Shown here piece after piece: positions 44,346 through 53,100 of a stretch of 64,000 nucleotides of DNA (position 1 is its first letter; every line of letters starts with the position of its first letter). Under the pieces are notes generated by a model. It was not told the DNA's origin. It was given only the letters and a program-made list of their open reading frames with translations, and did no database searches. Origin of the DNA: Paradesertivirga superstes (GTDB lineage Bacteria; Bacteroidota; Bacteroidia; Sphingobacteriales; Sphingobacteriaceae); the NCBI RefSeq assembly GCF_037622515.1, contig NZ_JBBJCN010000004.1, positions 372,001-436,000 on the forward strand, given 5' to 3'. A program made the translations under genes and the position numbers.

Positions 44346-44376
44346 TTGTAAAAAAGTATGTACAAATATACCTTTG
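44346..44376 (+). promoter_or_regulatory. Promoter for the NmrA-like gene
   Basis: TTG at 44346-44348, a 20-bp spacer and TACCTTTG at 44369-44376 match the Bacteroidetes pattern (TTG..N19-21..TAnnTTTG). The predicted start near 44383 is about 23 bp before the ATG at 44406. It overlaps the opposing promoter. Confidence 0.6.
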
Positions 44377-44393
44377 ACTAGTCATATATCAAA
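44363..44393 (-). promoter_or_regulatory. Promoter for the HxlR gene, overlapping the opposite promoter
   Basis: On the minus strand TTTG (44390-44393), exactly 19 bp, then TATATTTG (44363-44370) is a perfect consensus match. Symmetric motifs around it (CTTTGA..TCAAAG, GACTAGTC, and AAGTACTTGTA/AAGTATGTAC repeats) are candidate HxlR operators. Confidence 0.65.
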
Positions 44394-44405
44394 GAAATAT
44401 AAATT

Positions 44406-45296
44406 ATGAAATATATTGTAACAGGTTCCTTAGGACACATCAGCAAACCATTGACCCAGCAACTAATTAAAGCAGGCCACGAAGTAACAGTTATCAGCAA
44501 TAATCCTGATAATAGTGCTGCCATTGAAAAACTGGGAGCTTCCGCCGCCATAGGTTCGGTAGAAGACCCTGAATTTTTATTAAATGCATTCAAAGGAGCC
44601 GATGCGGCATATACGATGGTACCTCCATTTTTTGGAAGTAGCAACTGGAAACAACAGATTGCAGATGTAGGTAAAAATTATGCCGAAGCAATTAAATCTG
44701 CAGGGATTAAACATGTTGTGAATCTAAGCAGCATCGGTGCCCATATGCCGGAAGGCTGCGGCCCGGTGAGTGGCCTTTACCAGGTCGAAAAGGCCTTGAA
44801 TGCACTGGAAGAAGTCCATGTAAAACACCTTCGACCGGGTTTCTACTTTTATAACTTTCTGAACAATGCCGGAATGGTGAAATACATGGGCATAATTGGC
44901 GGAAATTATGGTGCGGATACTGAAATGTTAATGGCAGATCCCAAGGATATTGCAGAGGTGGCGGCACAAGAATTACTGGATTTATCATTTACCGGCAAAA
45001 GTAACCGCTATATTATCTCTGATGAACGCAGTACCCACGAAATTGCGCGTGTACTCGGTCAGGCCATCGATAAACCCGACTTAACCTGGGTTGACTTCAC
45101 GGATGATGCTACATTAGGCGCAATGCTGCAGAACGGGCTACCCGAAGACAATGCTAAAAACTATACCGAAATGGGGACTGCAATACGCAGCGGCGAAATG
45201 TTTTCACATTATCGCAAGCAGGGCTTTATTCCGCAGGGTAAAATCAGGTTAGAGCACTTTGCCCCTGTATTTGCCGAAGCGTTCGCTAAAGCCTAG
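44406..45296 (+). CDS. NmrA-like NAD(P)-binding Rossmann protein
   Basis: 296 residues, an atypical short-chain dehydrogenase of the NmrA/NAD(P)H-quinone-reductase type. The N-terminal dinucleotide motif is VTGSLGHISKPLTQQLI. DAAYTMVPPFF and GIKHVVNLSSIGAHMPEG are standard for the family; the catalytic Tyr-Lys pair is not in canonical spacing, as is usual for NmrA-type proteins. A role in reducing quinones or sensing the NADP(H) state is likely by family; the exact substrate is unknown. It is divergently transcribed from HxlR, which is commonly its repressor, and its promoter is recognisable. Confidence 0.88.
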   Translation: MKYIVTGSLGHISKPLTQQLIKAGHEVTVISNNPDNSAAIEKLGASAAIGSVEDPEFLLNAFKGADAAYTMVPPFFGSSNWKQQIADVGKNYAEAIKSAGIKHVVNLSSIGAHMPEGCGPVSGLYQVEKALNALEEVHVKHLRPGFYFYNFLNNAGMVKYMGIIGGNYGADTEMLMADPKDIAEVAAQELLDLSFTGKSNRYIISDERSTHEIARVLGQAIDKPDLTWVDFTDDATLGAMLQNGLPEDNAKNYTEMGTAIRSGEMFSHYRKQGFIPQGKIRLEHFAPVFAEAFAKA

Positions 45297-45343
45297 GATT
45301 TGATGAAGAGATTGGATTAGATTTTTCTTTACCAGCTTAATTT

Positions 45344-45390
45344 AATCAGGCTTTTAGCTCCTGGCTTACAGCAATGTTAAAAGCCTGATT
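45344..45390. repeat. Perfect 13-bp inverted repeat after the NmrA-like gene
   Basis: AATCAGGCTTTTA and TAAAAGCCTGATT flank a 21-nt loop, 47 bp after the stop. The loop side is not followed by a T-run, so it may stop or protect mRNA ends rather than be a classic terminator. It lies between convergent genes. Confidence 0.55.
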
Positions 45391-45527
45391 TGCATAGATC
45401 GTAGTGAGACGCAATAACATTGAGGATTGATTCTTACATGTTTTTACAAGATTCGCCACATCCCGCATAGGGAGGCAATTAGAACTCACCCGAATGAGAC
45501 AAGTTCTAATTATGCCAAACGAGCGAA

Positions 45528-46859
45528 TTACTTCCGCCTTTCATACTCCAAACTTGCCAGAATAAAAGGTCCAATTGCTTTTCCTTCGTTTTGGACAACA
45601 GTCACATCTTTGCCACAGAGATAGTAATTAGCAGTCCCGGTTCTTGACTTGTCTCTCGCCGGACCCAGGCCTGCAGAAGCACAAGATTGCAGTATACTGA
45701 GTTCGCCATTGTTTTCTTCGCGAATGAAGTTACTCAGCAATCCCCTATAAGCTTTCTCTGCCAAAGGAAGAAAGGTCTTTTTATCCAGAACCCCTAAACG
45801 GATACCTTTCAAATAGGCATAGGTAAACATCGAAGATGCCGAGGACTCCAGGTAATTTGCCTTATCGCATTGATTATAAACTTCCCCTGCAATCTCATCA
45901 CCTTTGTTGTCGGCTTTCTTCGAAGTGTCGTACTGCAGTAACTGGTACCAGCAGCCGCTCTGCTTATCCTGGTATCGTGCAAGGCCCGCGGCTACCTGGT
46001 TCAAATTTGCCGTTAAAGCTTTATAATCCCTGTGTTCTTTAGGCATAACTTCGAGTACGTCGACTAATGCCGCGAAATACCAGCCCATGCCCCTTCCCCA
46101 GAATTCGGGCGAACAGCCTTTGTAAGGGCCGCTTTTTCTGGCCCAGAATGAGTTCTCGTCCTCAGGAGCAGCACTCCATGCATGGTAATTAAGCTGTTTC
46201 TCCCGGTCATAGGTATATTGGTGGATTGTCTTGAATTGATGCGCAATATCGTCCCATGATTGGCGGTTATCTTCGCTCCCTTTTTCTGTGCCAAAATTAT
46301 TCTGCCATTGGGCATATAGTGCTGGTCCCATATACAAACCGTCAAGCCACATCTGATTCGGGTACTGTGCTTTATGAAAAAAGCCTCCTGCCCCTGGCTT
46401 AGAGGTATCGATGCGGCTGTGACTATATTTAAGCTTATTCCTTAAAAAAGTCGCACAATTCTTATAACGTCCGGCATCGGCGGTGTTACCTTTTTTTAAT
46501 TCAGTTTTGTATAAGGTAAAAAAGATCTTCCCTGCTGCAAGGTCATCAATGTTACTCTTGCCGACACTGACAGTATCGTTACCCTGCAGACAATAATCGG
46601 CATAGGCCTTTACAACTCGGTAATATTCTTCTTTTTCCGGATATTGTTCCCAGGCTTTCAGAACACTGAAGGCAACCAGGCCAGGAACATAGTCCCAGTG
46701 TGCTTTGGCCAGCTCCTGTTCACTCCTGTTTGTATAGAAGCTCTTCATAGCACGGCCTTCCACCATTTTCTTAGAATAGATCTTCTGGCTTTCTATCTTC
46801 TTTAAAGGAGTGGTACAGGCGGCCAGACCGCAGGCGAGAATAAAAAAATATAGTTTCAT
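45528..46859 (-). CDS. GH105/GH88 unsaturated rhamnogalacturonyl hydrolase, lipoprotein
   Basis: 443 residues. A lipoprotein signal ends at C15 (ILACGLAAC), so it is membrane-anchored. The alpha6/alpha6-barrel core has YPNQMWLDGLYMGPALYAQW, whose aspartate is the general acid of the family, then AWSAAPEDENSFWARKSGPY, and SPEFWGRGMGWYFAALVDVL. It would cleave the unsaturated sugar left at the end of oligosaccharides by rhamnogalacturonan or pectate lyases, so it acts downstream of the PL11 lyase encoded at 50165-54724. Gene neighbours are unrelated; there is no operon partner. GH105 versus GH88 cannot be separated by eye with certainty; the motifs favour GH105. Confidence 0.88.
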   Translation of the reverse strand: MKLYFFILACGLAACTTPLKKIESQKIYSKKMVEGRAMKSFYTNRSEQELAKAHWDYVPGLVAFSVLKAWEQYPEKEEYYRVVKAYADYCLQGNDTVSVGKSNIDDLAAGKIFFTLYKTELKKGNTADAGRYKNCATFLRNKLKYSHSRIDTSKPGAGGFFHKAQYPNQMWLDGLYMGPALYAQWQNNFGTEKGSEDNRQSWDDIAHQFKTIHQYTYDREKQLNYHAWSAAPEDENSFWARKSGPYKGCSPEFWGRGMGWYFAALVDVLEVMPKEHRDYKALTANLNQVAAGLARYQDKQSGCWYQLLQYDTSKKADNKGDEIAGEVYNQCDKANYLESSASSMFTYAYLKGIRLGVLDKKTFLPLAEKAYRGLLSNFIREENNGELSILQSCASAGLGPARDKSRTGTANYYLCGKDVTVVQNEGKAIGPFILASLEYERRK

Positions 46860-47148
46860 GGTCGGGGCAAAATAAGATTTTTCCGGATGGATTTCTTATT
46901 AGAACATTAAATGTTAAACTAATTCTTCAAGGCATCCAATCGAATAAATGTCCAATCATGCTGAAAACTGTTAAATAAGATTACCTTTAAAGAGAATGCT
47001 TCGGCAACTATTCCCTTCGACTTAAGAATTACCTCATCTGACCCGGCAGTCTTTTGAGTTTAACAAATATGTTATCAGAGAAGATTATTGAGAAACGCAA
47101 GCTTTATTAAGCTTTAAACTTTTACCCAATGATTTCAGATCTGTTTAA

Positions 47149-48417
47149 ATGTGCAGTGCGATGCCGGGGAAGAACTTATTTAAGAAATCATGTTGGATTA
47201 TGCCCATTAAAAAAATATCAGACGACTTAATCCTTGCATACCAGGAACTGGCATATCAAAAGGAAGAGCAGGAAAAAAAGGCCGGGGAACTTATAGTAGC
47301 CAATATCGAACGCGACTTTCAACTTTTAGAAAAAGAGAAAAGAGCGTCCGAACTTATTCTGGCCAATATCGAGCTCGACTTTCAAACTAAAGAGCGCGAT
47401 AAAAGAGCGGCTGAGCTGGCTATCGCTAATATTGAACGTGCCTTTCAAAATGAAGAAAAAGAAAAGAGAGCAGCCGAGTTAATGATTGCAAATACAAAAC
47501 TTCTTCTCCAAAACGAAGAAAAAGAAAAAAGAGCAGCTGAACTTATTGTTGCCAATAAAGAACTCATCTTCCAGAATTCTGAGAAGGAAAAACGTGCTGC
47601 AGAACTGGTGATTGCAAATCAGGAGCTCATCTTTCAAAACCGCGAGAAAGAAAAAAGAGCAGCCGAAATGGTTTTAGCAAACAAGGAACTTGCCGCTCAA
47701 AATCAGGAATTAGAACTCAATAAAAGAAAAGATGAGTTTATTGGAATTGCCAGTCACGAAGTAAAGACACCACTTACGAGCATAAGCGCTTATCTGCAGA
47801 TAATGCAACGAAATCAGGCAGATGACAAGAACAAAATATTTATCGATAAAGCTCTCAGGCAGGTAAAAAAATTATCTGGTCTTATTTCCGATCTTCTGGA
47901 TATTTCAAAAATAGAGGCAGGCAAGCTAACTCTGAATTTGAGCACATTTGATATTTGCGAACTGACCAAAGAGGTAATTGAAATTATTGAATTTGGCGGT
48001 ATTCAACATAAGATAGAAAGTACTTTTATACCTAAGGGTTTGCTGGTGCACGCGGATAAACATCGCATTGAACAGGTAATAAATAATTTAATATCAAATT
48101 CAATTAAATATTCCCCCCATTCTAATCGCATCGTAATTTTAGTATCTCAATCAGATACCGATGTATTAGTATCCGTGCAAGATTTCGGAACAGGTATAAG
48201 GGAGGATCAGCAGACTCATATTTTTTCAAGATTTTACAGAGCAGAGGATGTGGCCCCTCACATATCGGGCTTAGGTTTGGGACTTTATATTTGTGATGAT
48301 ATTATTTCGAGACACAAAGGATTATTAGGCGTTGTGAGTAAGCCCGGAGCAGGTTCTACTTTTAGCTTCAAGATTCCCAAAGTATCTGACAAACAATCAG
48401 ATTATTCAACGAACTAA
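47149..48417 (+). CDS. Soluble sensor histidine kinase with seven 21-residue coiled-coil repeats
   Basis: 422 residues; no membrane helix. The first ~45 residues are followed by seven exact 21-residue repeats (three heptads each), of which a typical unit reads EKEKRAAELVIANQELIFQN. Then HisKA with H203 (GIASHEVKTPLTSISAY) and HATPase with NNLISNSIKYSP, VQDFGTGIRED and SGLGLGLYICDD. The first unit is more diverged, so the coil was extended by duplication. The start ATG at 47149 could also be an in-frame ATG at 47200 (MPIKKISDD). Its 3' end overlaps the convergent receiver gene by 4 bp, so they may be partners although opposite in strand. Such heptad-repeat kinases are common in Sphingobacteria, often with PAS domains; here none is seen. 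Confidence 0.92.
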   Translation: MCSAMPGKNLFKKSCWIMPIKKISDDLILAYQELAYQKEEQEKKAGELIVANIERDFQLLEKEKRASELILANIELDFQTKERDKRAAELAIANIERAFQNEEKEKRAAELMIANTKLLLQNEEKEKRAAELIVANKELIFQNSEKEKRAAELVIANQELIFQNREKEKRAAEMVLANKELAAQNQELELNKRKDEFIGIASHEVKTPLTSISAYLQIMQRNQADDKNKIFIDKALRQVKKLSGLISDLLDISKIEAGKLTLNLSTFDICELTKEVIEIIEFGGIQHKIESTFIPKGLLVHADKHRIEQVINNLISNSIKYSPHSNRIVILVSQSDTDVLVSVQDFGTGIREDQQTHIFSRFYRAEDVAPHISGLGLGLYICDDIISRHKGLLGVVSKPGAGSTFSFKIPKVSDKQSDYSTN

Positions 48418-48782
48418 AGCACAAACTCAAACAAGTGAAAATGTACTGTTTTAATTAATTCATCAATTTCAAAAGGTTTAAGTATTATAGCTGTAGCGCC
48501 AAAGGTACACACCGCTGTATGAATAGATTCATCAGATGATATTATTATTACCGGCGTATTTTTATTGTTTATATAAGATTTTATTTCCTTACAAACTTCC
48601 AGACCATTAAAGTCGGCCATGTTGATATCCATGATGATTAAATTCGGGTCAAAATCTAATATAAGTTGAAGAATGTCAACGGGGTAAATTGATGTTTTAA
48701 CCGAATATCCTTCGGCACTTAAAATAATTTCATAGATATCAAGAATGTCCTGATTATCATCTACACACAAAACTCGCTTCAT
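48414..48782 (-). CDS. Single-domain response regulator
   Basis: 122 residues, a minimal receiver. VLCVDDNQDILDIYE forms the acidic pocket, D52 in IIMDINMADFNG is the acceptor, IIISSDES carries the switch serine, and IILKPFE the lysine. The usual proline after the acceptor (MP) is alanine. There is no output domain, so it acts by protein contact. It faces the coiled-coil kinase gene, overlapping it by 4 bp at the 3' ends. Confidence 0.9.
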   Translation of the reverse strand: MKRVLCVDDNQDILDIYEIILSAEGYSVKTSIYPVDILQLILDFDPNLIIMDINMADFNGLEVCKEIKSYINNKNTPVIIISSDESIHTAVCTFGATAIILKPFEIDELIKTVHFHLFEFVL

Positions 48783-49011
48783 TTTTGCTTTAAGTTAGCA
48801 AGGACCTTCTTAGATCAACTTCCTAATACGGTTAATGTTTCGATTCAAAAAAATAAGACATTGAATCTACCTGACGCATTTTTTTGATATAAGTAAATTA
48901 AGCAATAATGTTCACAAGCCTTGTGGCTCAGCAGGTACCATTAACCTTAAAGAAAAACAGTTAAAACTAAGGCTTGTTACAGCTTTATGTTAATCAGACT
49001 GTTAAACATAG

Positions 49012-49386
49012 ATGTGGCTACTTACCCTTGATATCTTCTTTACCCTGCTTCATTTTATCATTATTGGCATTAACCTCTTTGGATGGATATGGAAGTCCAC
49101 CAGAAAAATTCATTTTTATTGTGTCATGATTACTGCCTTCTCCTGGGTGATACTTGGCATCTGGTTCGGCTTAGGTTATTGCCCGTTAACTGACTGGCAG
49201 TGGCAGATAAAAGCTAAATTAGGAGAACAAAATCTTCCTGGTTCTTTTATCAAATATATGGCTGATAAGCTCACAGGAAAATCCATAAGCTCTTTATTGA
49301 TTGATTATATAACAGCTTTTAGCTTTGCTATTGCTGCATTTCTTTCCGTTTATTTTAATTTCATAAATAAAAGGACCGCAAATTAA
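49012..49386 (+). CDS. DUF2784-like small membrane protein
   Basis: 124 residues with four likely membrane helices: LDIFFTLLHFIIIGINLFGW, an ITAFSWVILGIWFGLG segment, a middle loop, and ITAFSFAIAAFLSVYFNF. The motif GYCPLTDWQWQIKAKLG between helices 2 and 3 is the hallmark of DUF2784. Inner-membrane location; no function is established. It stands alone, with 229 bp of non-coding sequence before it, and converges with the SRPBCC gene. Confidence 0.75.
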   Translation: MWLLTLDIFFTLLHFIIIGINLFGWIWKSTRKIHFYCVMITAFSWVILGIWFGLGYCPLTDWQWQIKAKLGEQNLPGSFIKYMADKLTGKSISSLLIDYITAFSFAIAAFLSVYFNFINKRTAN

Positions 49387-49444
49387 TATAAGGCCAGTCA
49401 GAAAGACGACCTGCAGCTTAGTGATTTACACTTGCTATAAACTG

Positions 49445-49948
49445 CTAAATTTTATTTTGATCCAATAAAGATTCCAGCTGATCAAAACAGGTTGTAATTC
49501 CCTGTTCAAAGCCCATTTCTACTAATTTTCGCACATCTTCTGCGCTCGCATAAGTCATCCTGAACTCCACTTTAACTCCATTACTTGTTTCGGTAAAAAC
49601 AGTATTGCTTTTCGAAACAGGTAGTTCCGGGTTTATATTTCCATTCTCATCGCAAAATGCATCTTCAAAATCTATCCGTTTTAAAGGGTCGATCGAAATG
49701 TAATTCATTATCCCCCACATCTTGGTATTATCCGGCCCTACCATAGCGTACAACCAGTGACCGCCGGGTTTAAAGTCCATTCTCTTGGTTTCTGCCCTCC
49801 ATGGCTGTGGCCCCCACCATTGGTCCAGAAGTTCCCTATCGGTGTAGGCACGCCATACTTTCGCAAGAGGTGCATTAAATTCTCTGGATACGAGGATCGA
49901 CTTTTCGTTAAAGTCCTTTACTACAAGCGTTTTGTTCTTAGTTTCCAT
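49445..49948 (-). CDS. SRPBCC/AHSA1-family protein
   Basis: 167 residues. The N-terminal strand (ILVSREFNAPLAKVWRAYTD) and DQWWGPQPWRAETKRMDFKP are the hallmarks of the Bacteroidetes AHSA1-like START-fold family. YASAEDVRKLVEMGFEQGI and a final helix complete it. It binds hydrophobic ligands or Hsp90 by family analogy, but the ligand here is unknown. It is an intact counterpart of the remnant at 41129. The neighbour on its left converges. Confidence 0.88.
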   Translation of the reverse strand: METKNKTLVVKDFNEKSILVSREFNAPLAKVWRAYTDRELLDQWWGPQPWRAETKRMDFKPGGHWLYAMVGPDNTKMWGIMNYISIDPLKRIDFEDAFCDENGNINPELPVSKSNTVFTETSNGVKVEFRMTYASAEDVRKLVEMGFEQGITTCFDQLESLLDQNKI

Positions 49949-50104
49949 TGTTTCATTGATCTTATGCTAATTATGATAATAGATTTCCAGTCAGGATTGT
50001 TTTTGCTTAAATAAGCTGGCACTCAGTTAAAATCTTGATTTGGTACGTAACCGCCGGTCTGCGGAAATTGCATTACTCTGCAATGGCGAAATTGATTTCC
50101 CTTT

Positions 50105-50139
50105 AAAAAATTAAGAGCCTTCTAAAATTAGAAAGCTCT
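50105..50139 (-). terminator. Terminator after the PL11 gene
   Basis: On the minus strand AGAGCTTTCTAA pairs with TTAGAAGGCTCT (11 of 12, one G-T) and is followed by TAATTTTTT. It is 26 bp after the stop at 50165. Confidence 0.75.
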
Positions 50140-50164
50140 CAATTTTAATCAAATTCATTAATTA

Positions 50165-53100
50165 TTAATTCACAATTACTGAACGGGTATCGCTGAAGTT
50201 TCCAAGATTAACTTTGATATAATATGTTCCGGCAGGTAATCCCTGAAGGTTCATTTCTTTTTCAAAAGCACCATTCTTGATGTCAGTGGTTGATTTTACA
50301 AGTGTTCCACCTACGTTATAAACCGATATAGAAACTTTTCCATTTTCCACACTGCTTACACTCACTTTGAAATTTCCGTTCGATGGATTCGGATATACCG
50401 ATACTACAGGTTCTACAGAAACAATCGGTTCAAGGGCCAGAGCAGCAGAGATGGACGATAAGTTATTTGTTGAACATCCTCCTAGGCGGTCGCCATGATT
50501 AAGATGGGCCTGGACTGCGCTGGAGGAAACGCAAATAGCTGTTCCATTATGGCATATCAATACCTTATCGCTCTTATTTCCACAAGTAACATCTACAACA
50601 TTAATGGTTATTGATGCTGTCGCTGTGCAACCTTTGGCATCCTTAATAGTTGTTATGTACGTTCCCGCAGCACTTACACTAATGGAAGCAGTAGTTTCCC
50701 CGGTACTCCAAAGGTAAGTATAAGGCGCTGAACCACCTGTTGCCGTTGCATTTAAAGTAAGAGAACTTGGTCCGTAGCCATAATAAAGGGTGTTAGGTAA
50801 ATCTACAGCCGGATTTATAGAATATACTGCAGGAATGCTTGCCGCAATTGGGGCGTTGACAGTTACAGAAGTGCTATCTGTTAGTTGATGGTTATTACCA
50901 TCTGTAACGGTCCAGTAAATTTTCGACTCACCCACATTGAAGCTTCCGCTTGCATCGGGGCCGGTTCCGTTTCTTACGGTAGCACCAGTTATGGTGTAAG
51001 TAATGTTAACAAGTCCGCAATTGTCTGTTGCAGTCAGCGGCGGAACAGTGTACCCTGCTTCGCTATAGCACAACAGTTGCGCGGATGGAGTTGTTAGAAC
51101 TGGACTAACTGAATCGATTACAGTTACATCAAAACTATAATTAACCGATCCTGAAGAATTGGTAGCCGTAACCGTAACATTTGTAATCCCTTTGTTAAAT
51201 ACAAGGCCAGAACCTGTACCATTTCCTGCACCTGTGGTTGCCCCGTTAGAAGAATAGGTATAAGTCGGAGCAGGAAATCCTGGAGCTTCGGCAACATAAG
51301 TAACAACAGCATCACATCCATCAGCACGCGTGCTTTTAGAGCTGCTCTTAGTCGCTGGTGCTGTGATGTATTTCACTTCAATATTAGGTGCAGGCGCAGC
51401 AGCCATATCATAACCCAGGAAGAAACTTGGGTGTGGCGGCTGGTTGTATGCAGCATTCTGCCATGCTATTGCAGTACGGTATTGCGGATCATGCATTAAA
51501 GTATAAATACGATGCTCCGTTGGTATGTTAGTTGTGAAAAGAATCAATGCAGTATTATCAGAGCGACGCAAGATGATTTCCTCTCTCCAGTCGCCAAATA
51601 TATCGGCAGTTAAAGCAGGATTCTTTTTAGTATCATTATTAGACGAAACCGGAGCGGCCTGATATATGGTGAATAAACGATTCAGTGATTTTGTCACCGG
51701 ATTCCATTTGTCCATGATTGTACCATCCAGCAGTTCACGACCCAAATCACCATCCCACCACACAGCACCATTCACCGCCTGGCTGCCATTAGTCGGCTTT
51801 GCTGTGCCAATCTCACCATCCTGAACATTATAAAGGTTACCGGAAGAGCTCCACATTTCGTAGCCTCTGTGATTGGGGTCTATATCCGCTGCTAAAGCAC
51901 GACCAACGTCGCCGGTAGTAGGAACACCGAAAATCATTTCACCAATTCTGGCGTCATTAAGTCTTATACCATACGGACTGTATTGGCCGGGAGACTCCAG
52001 GCACTGCCAGATCTCCTGACCCGGACGATCGGGATCCATATCCGACATATGTAAGGCATCACCATGACCCTGTCCGTAAGTCCAAAGACGTTTACCGTTG
52101 TCGTTAATCGCACTAGACCCATTAATTACTTCGTCTTTTCCATCGCCATCCACATCGCCTATAGTCATCTGATGGTTACCCTGGCTCGACAAAGCATTAT
52201 TAGCAGGATCGCTGGGATCCTTACTGTCAAAAATCCAACGAAGAGTTAGTTGTCCGTCGCGCCAGTCGTAAGCGGCACGCACCAATTTGTCATAATATCC
52301 ACGACCAACGATGATACTCGGGCGGGCACCATCAAGGTAAGCAACAGCAGAGACAAAACGATCCTGGCGGTTACCATAGTTATCTCCCCAATCCGACACA
52401 TTACCTCTGGCAGGCTGATAATCAACTGTAGCCATAGCAGCGCCAGTCAATCCGTTGAAAACGGTTAACCATTCAGGTCCTTGCTGTACCCAACCGGCAG
52501 AATTACGGTAATCAACATTTGCGTTACCAATTACATTACCGGTACCATCGATAGTACCATCGGCAGTTTTAAGAATGATTTCGGCTTTTCCGTCTCCATC
52601 AAAGTCATAAACCATAAATGGATTAAAGTGAGGACCACCATTCATATTGATACCCAGGTCAATTCTCCACAAACGGGTACCGTCCAGCTTATAGCAATCG
52701 AAGATCTGTTTACCGCTATAGCCACCTGAGTTATGATTTTCAATAGTTGGAGCCCATTTCAGGATAATCTCGTATTCACCATCGCCGTCTACATCTCCTA
52801 CACTGGCATCATTGGCGGTATAGGTGTAGGTCCTTCCGTCAGGAAGAGTACCTGCAGGAGGCATTTGAAGTGGAATAGATAATTGATTATTAGCCCATGC
52901 GGTAGCAGGCGCAGAAGCAGGTCCTTCAGAACCGTTAATCACTGTTTTTACAGTATAGCTGCCGTTAACGGCAGTATTATCAAGAAAGTTTGTAGAAGTA
53001 GTGATAGGTGTGACATTCAATTTCACATTGTCGCGGTAAATATTAAAAGCAATTCCTGAGGGATCATTACCCAGCAGGCGCCAGCTGATAAACACCTGAC

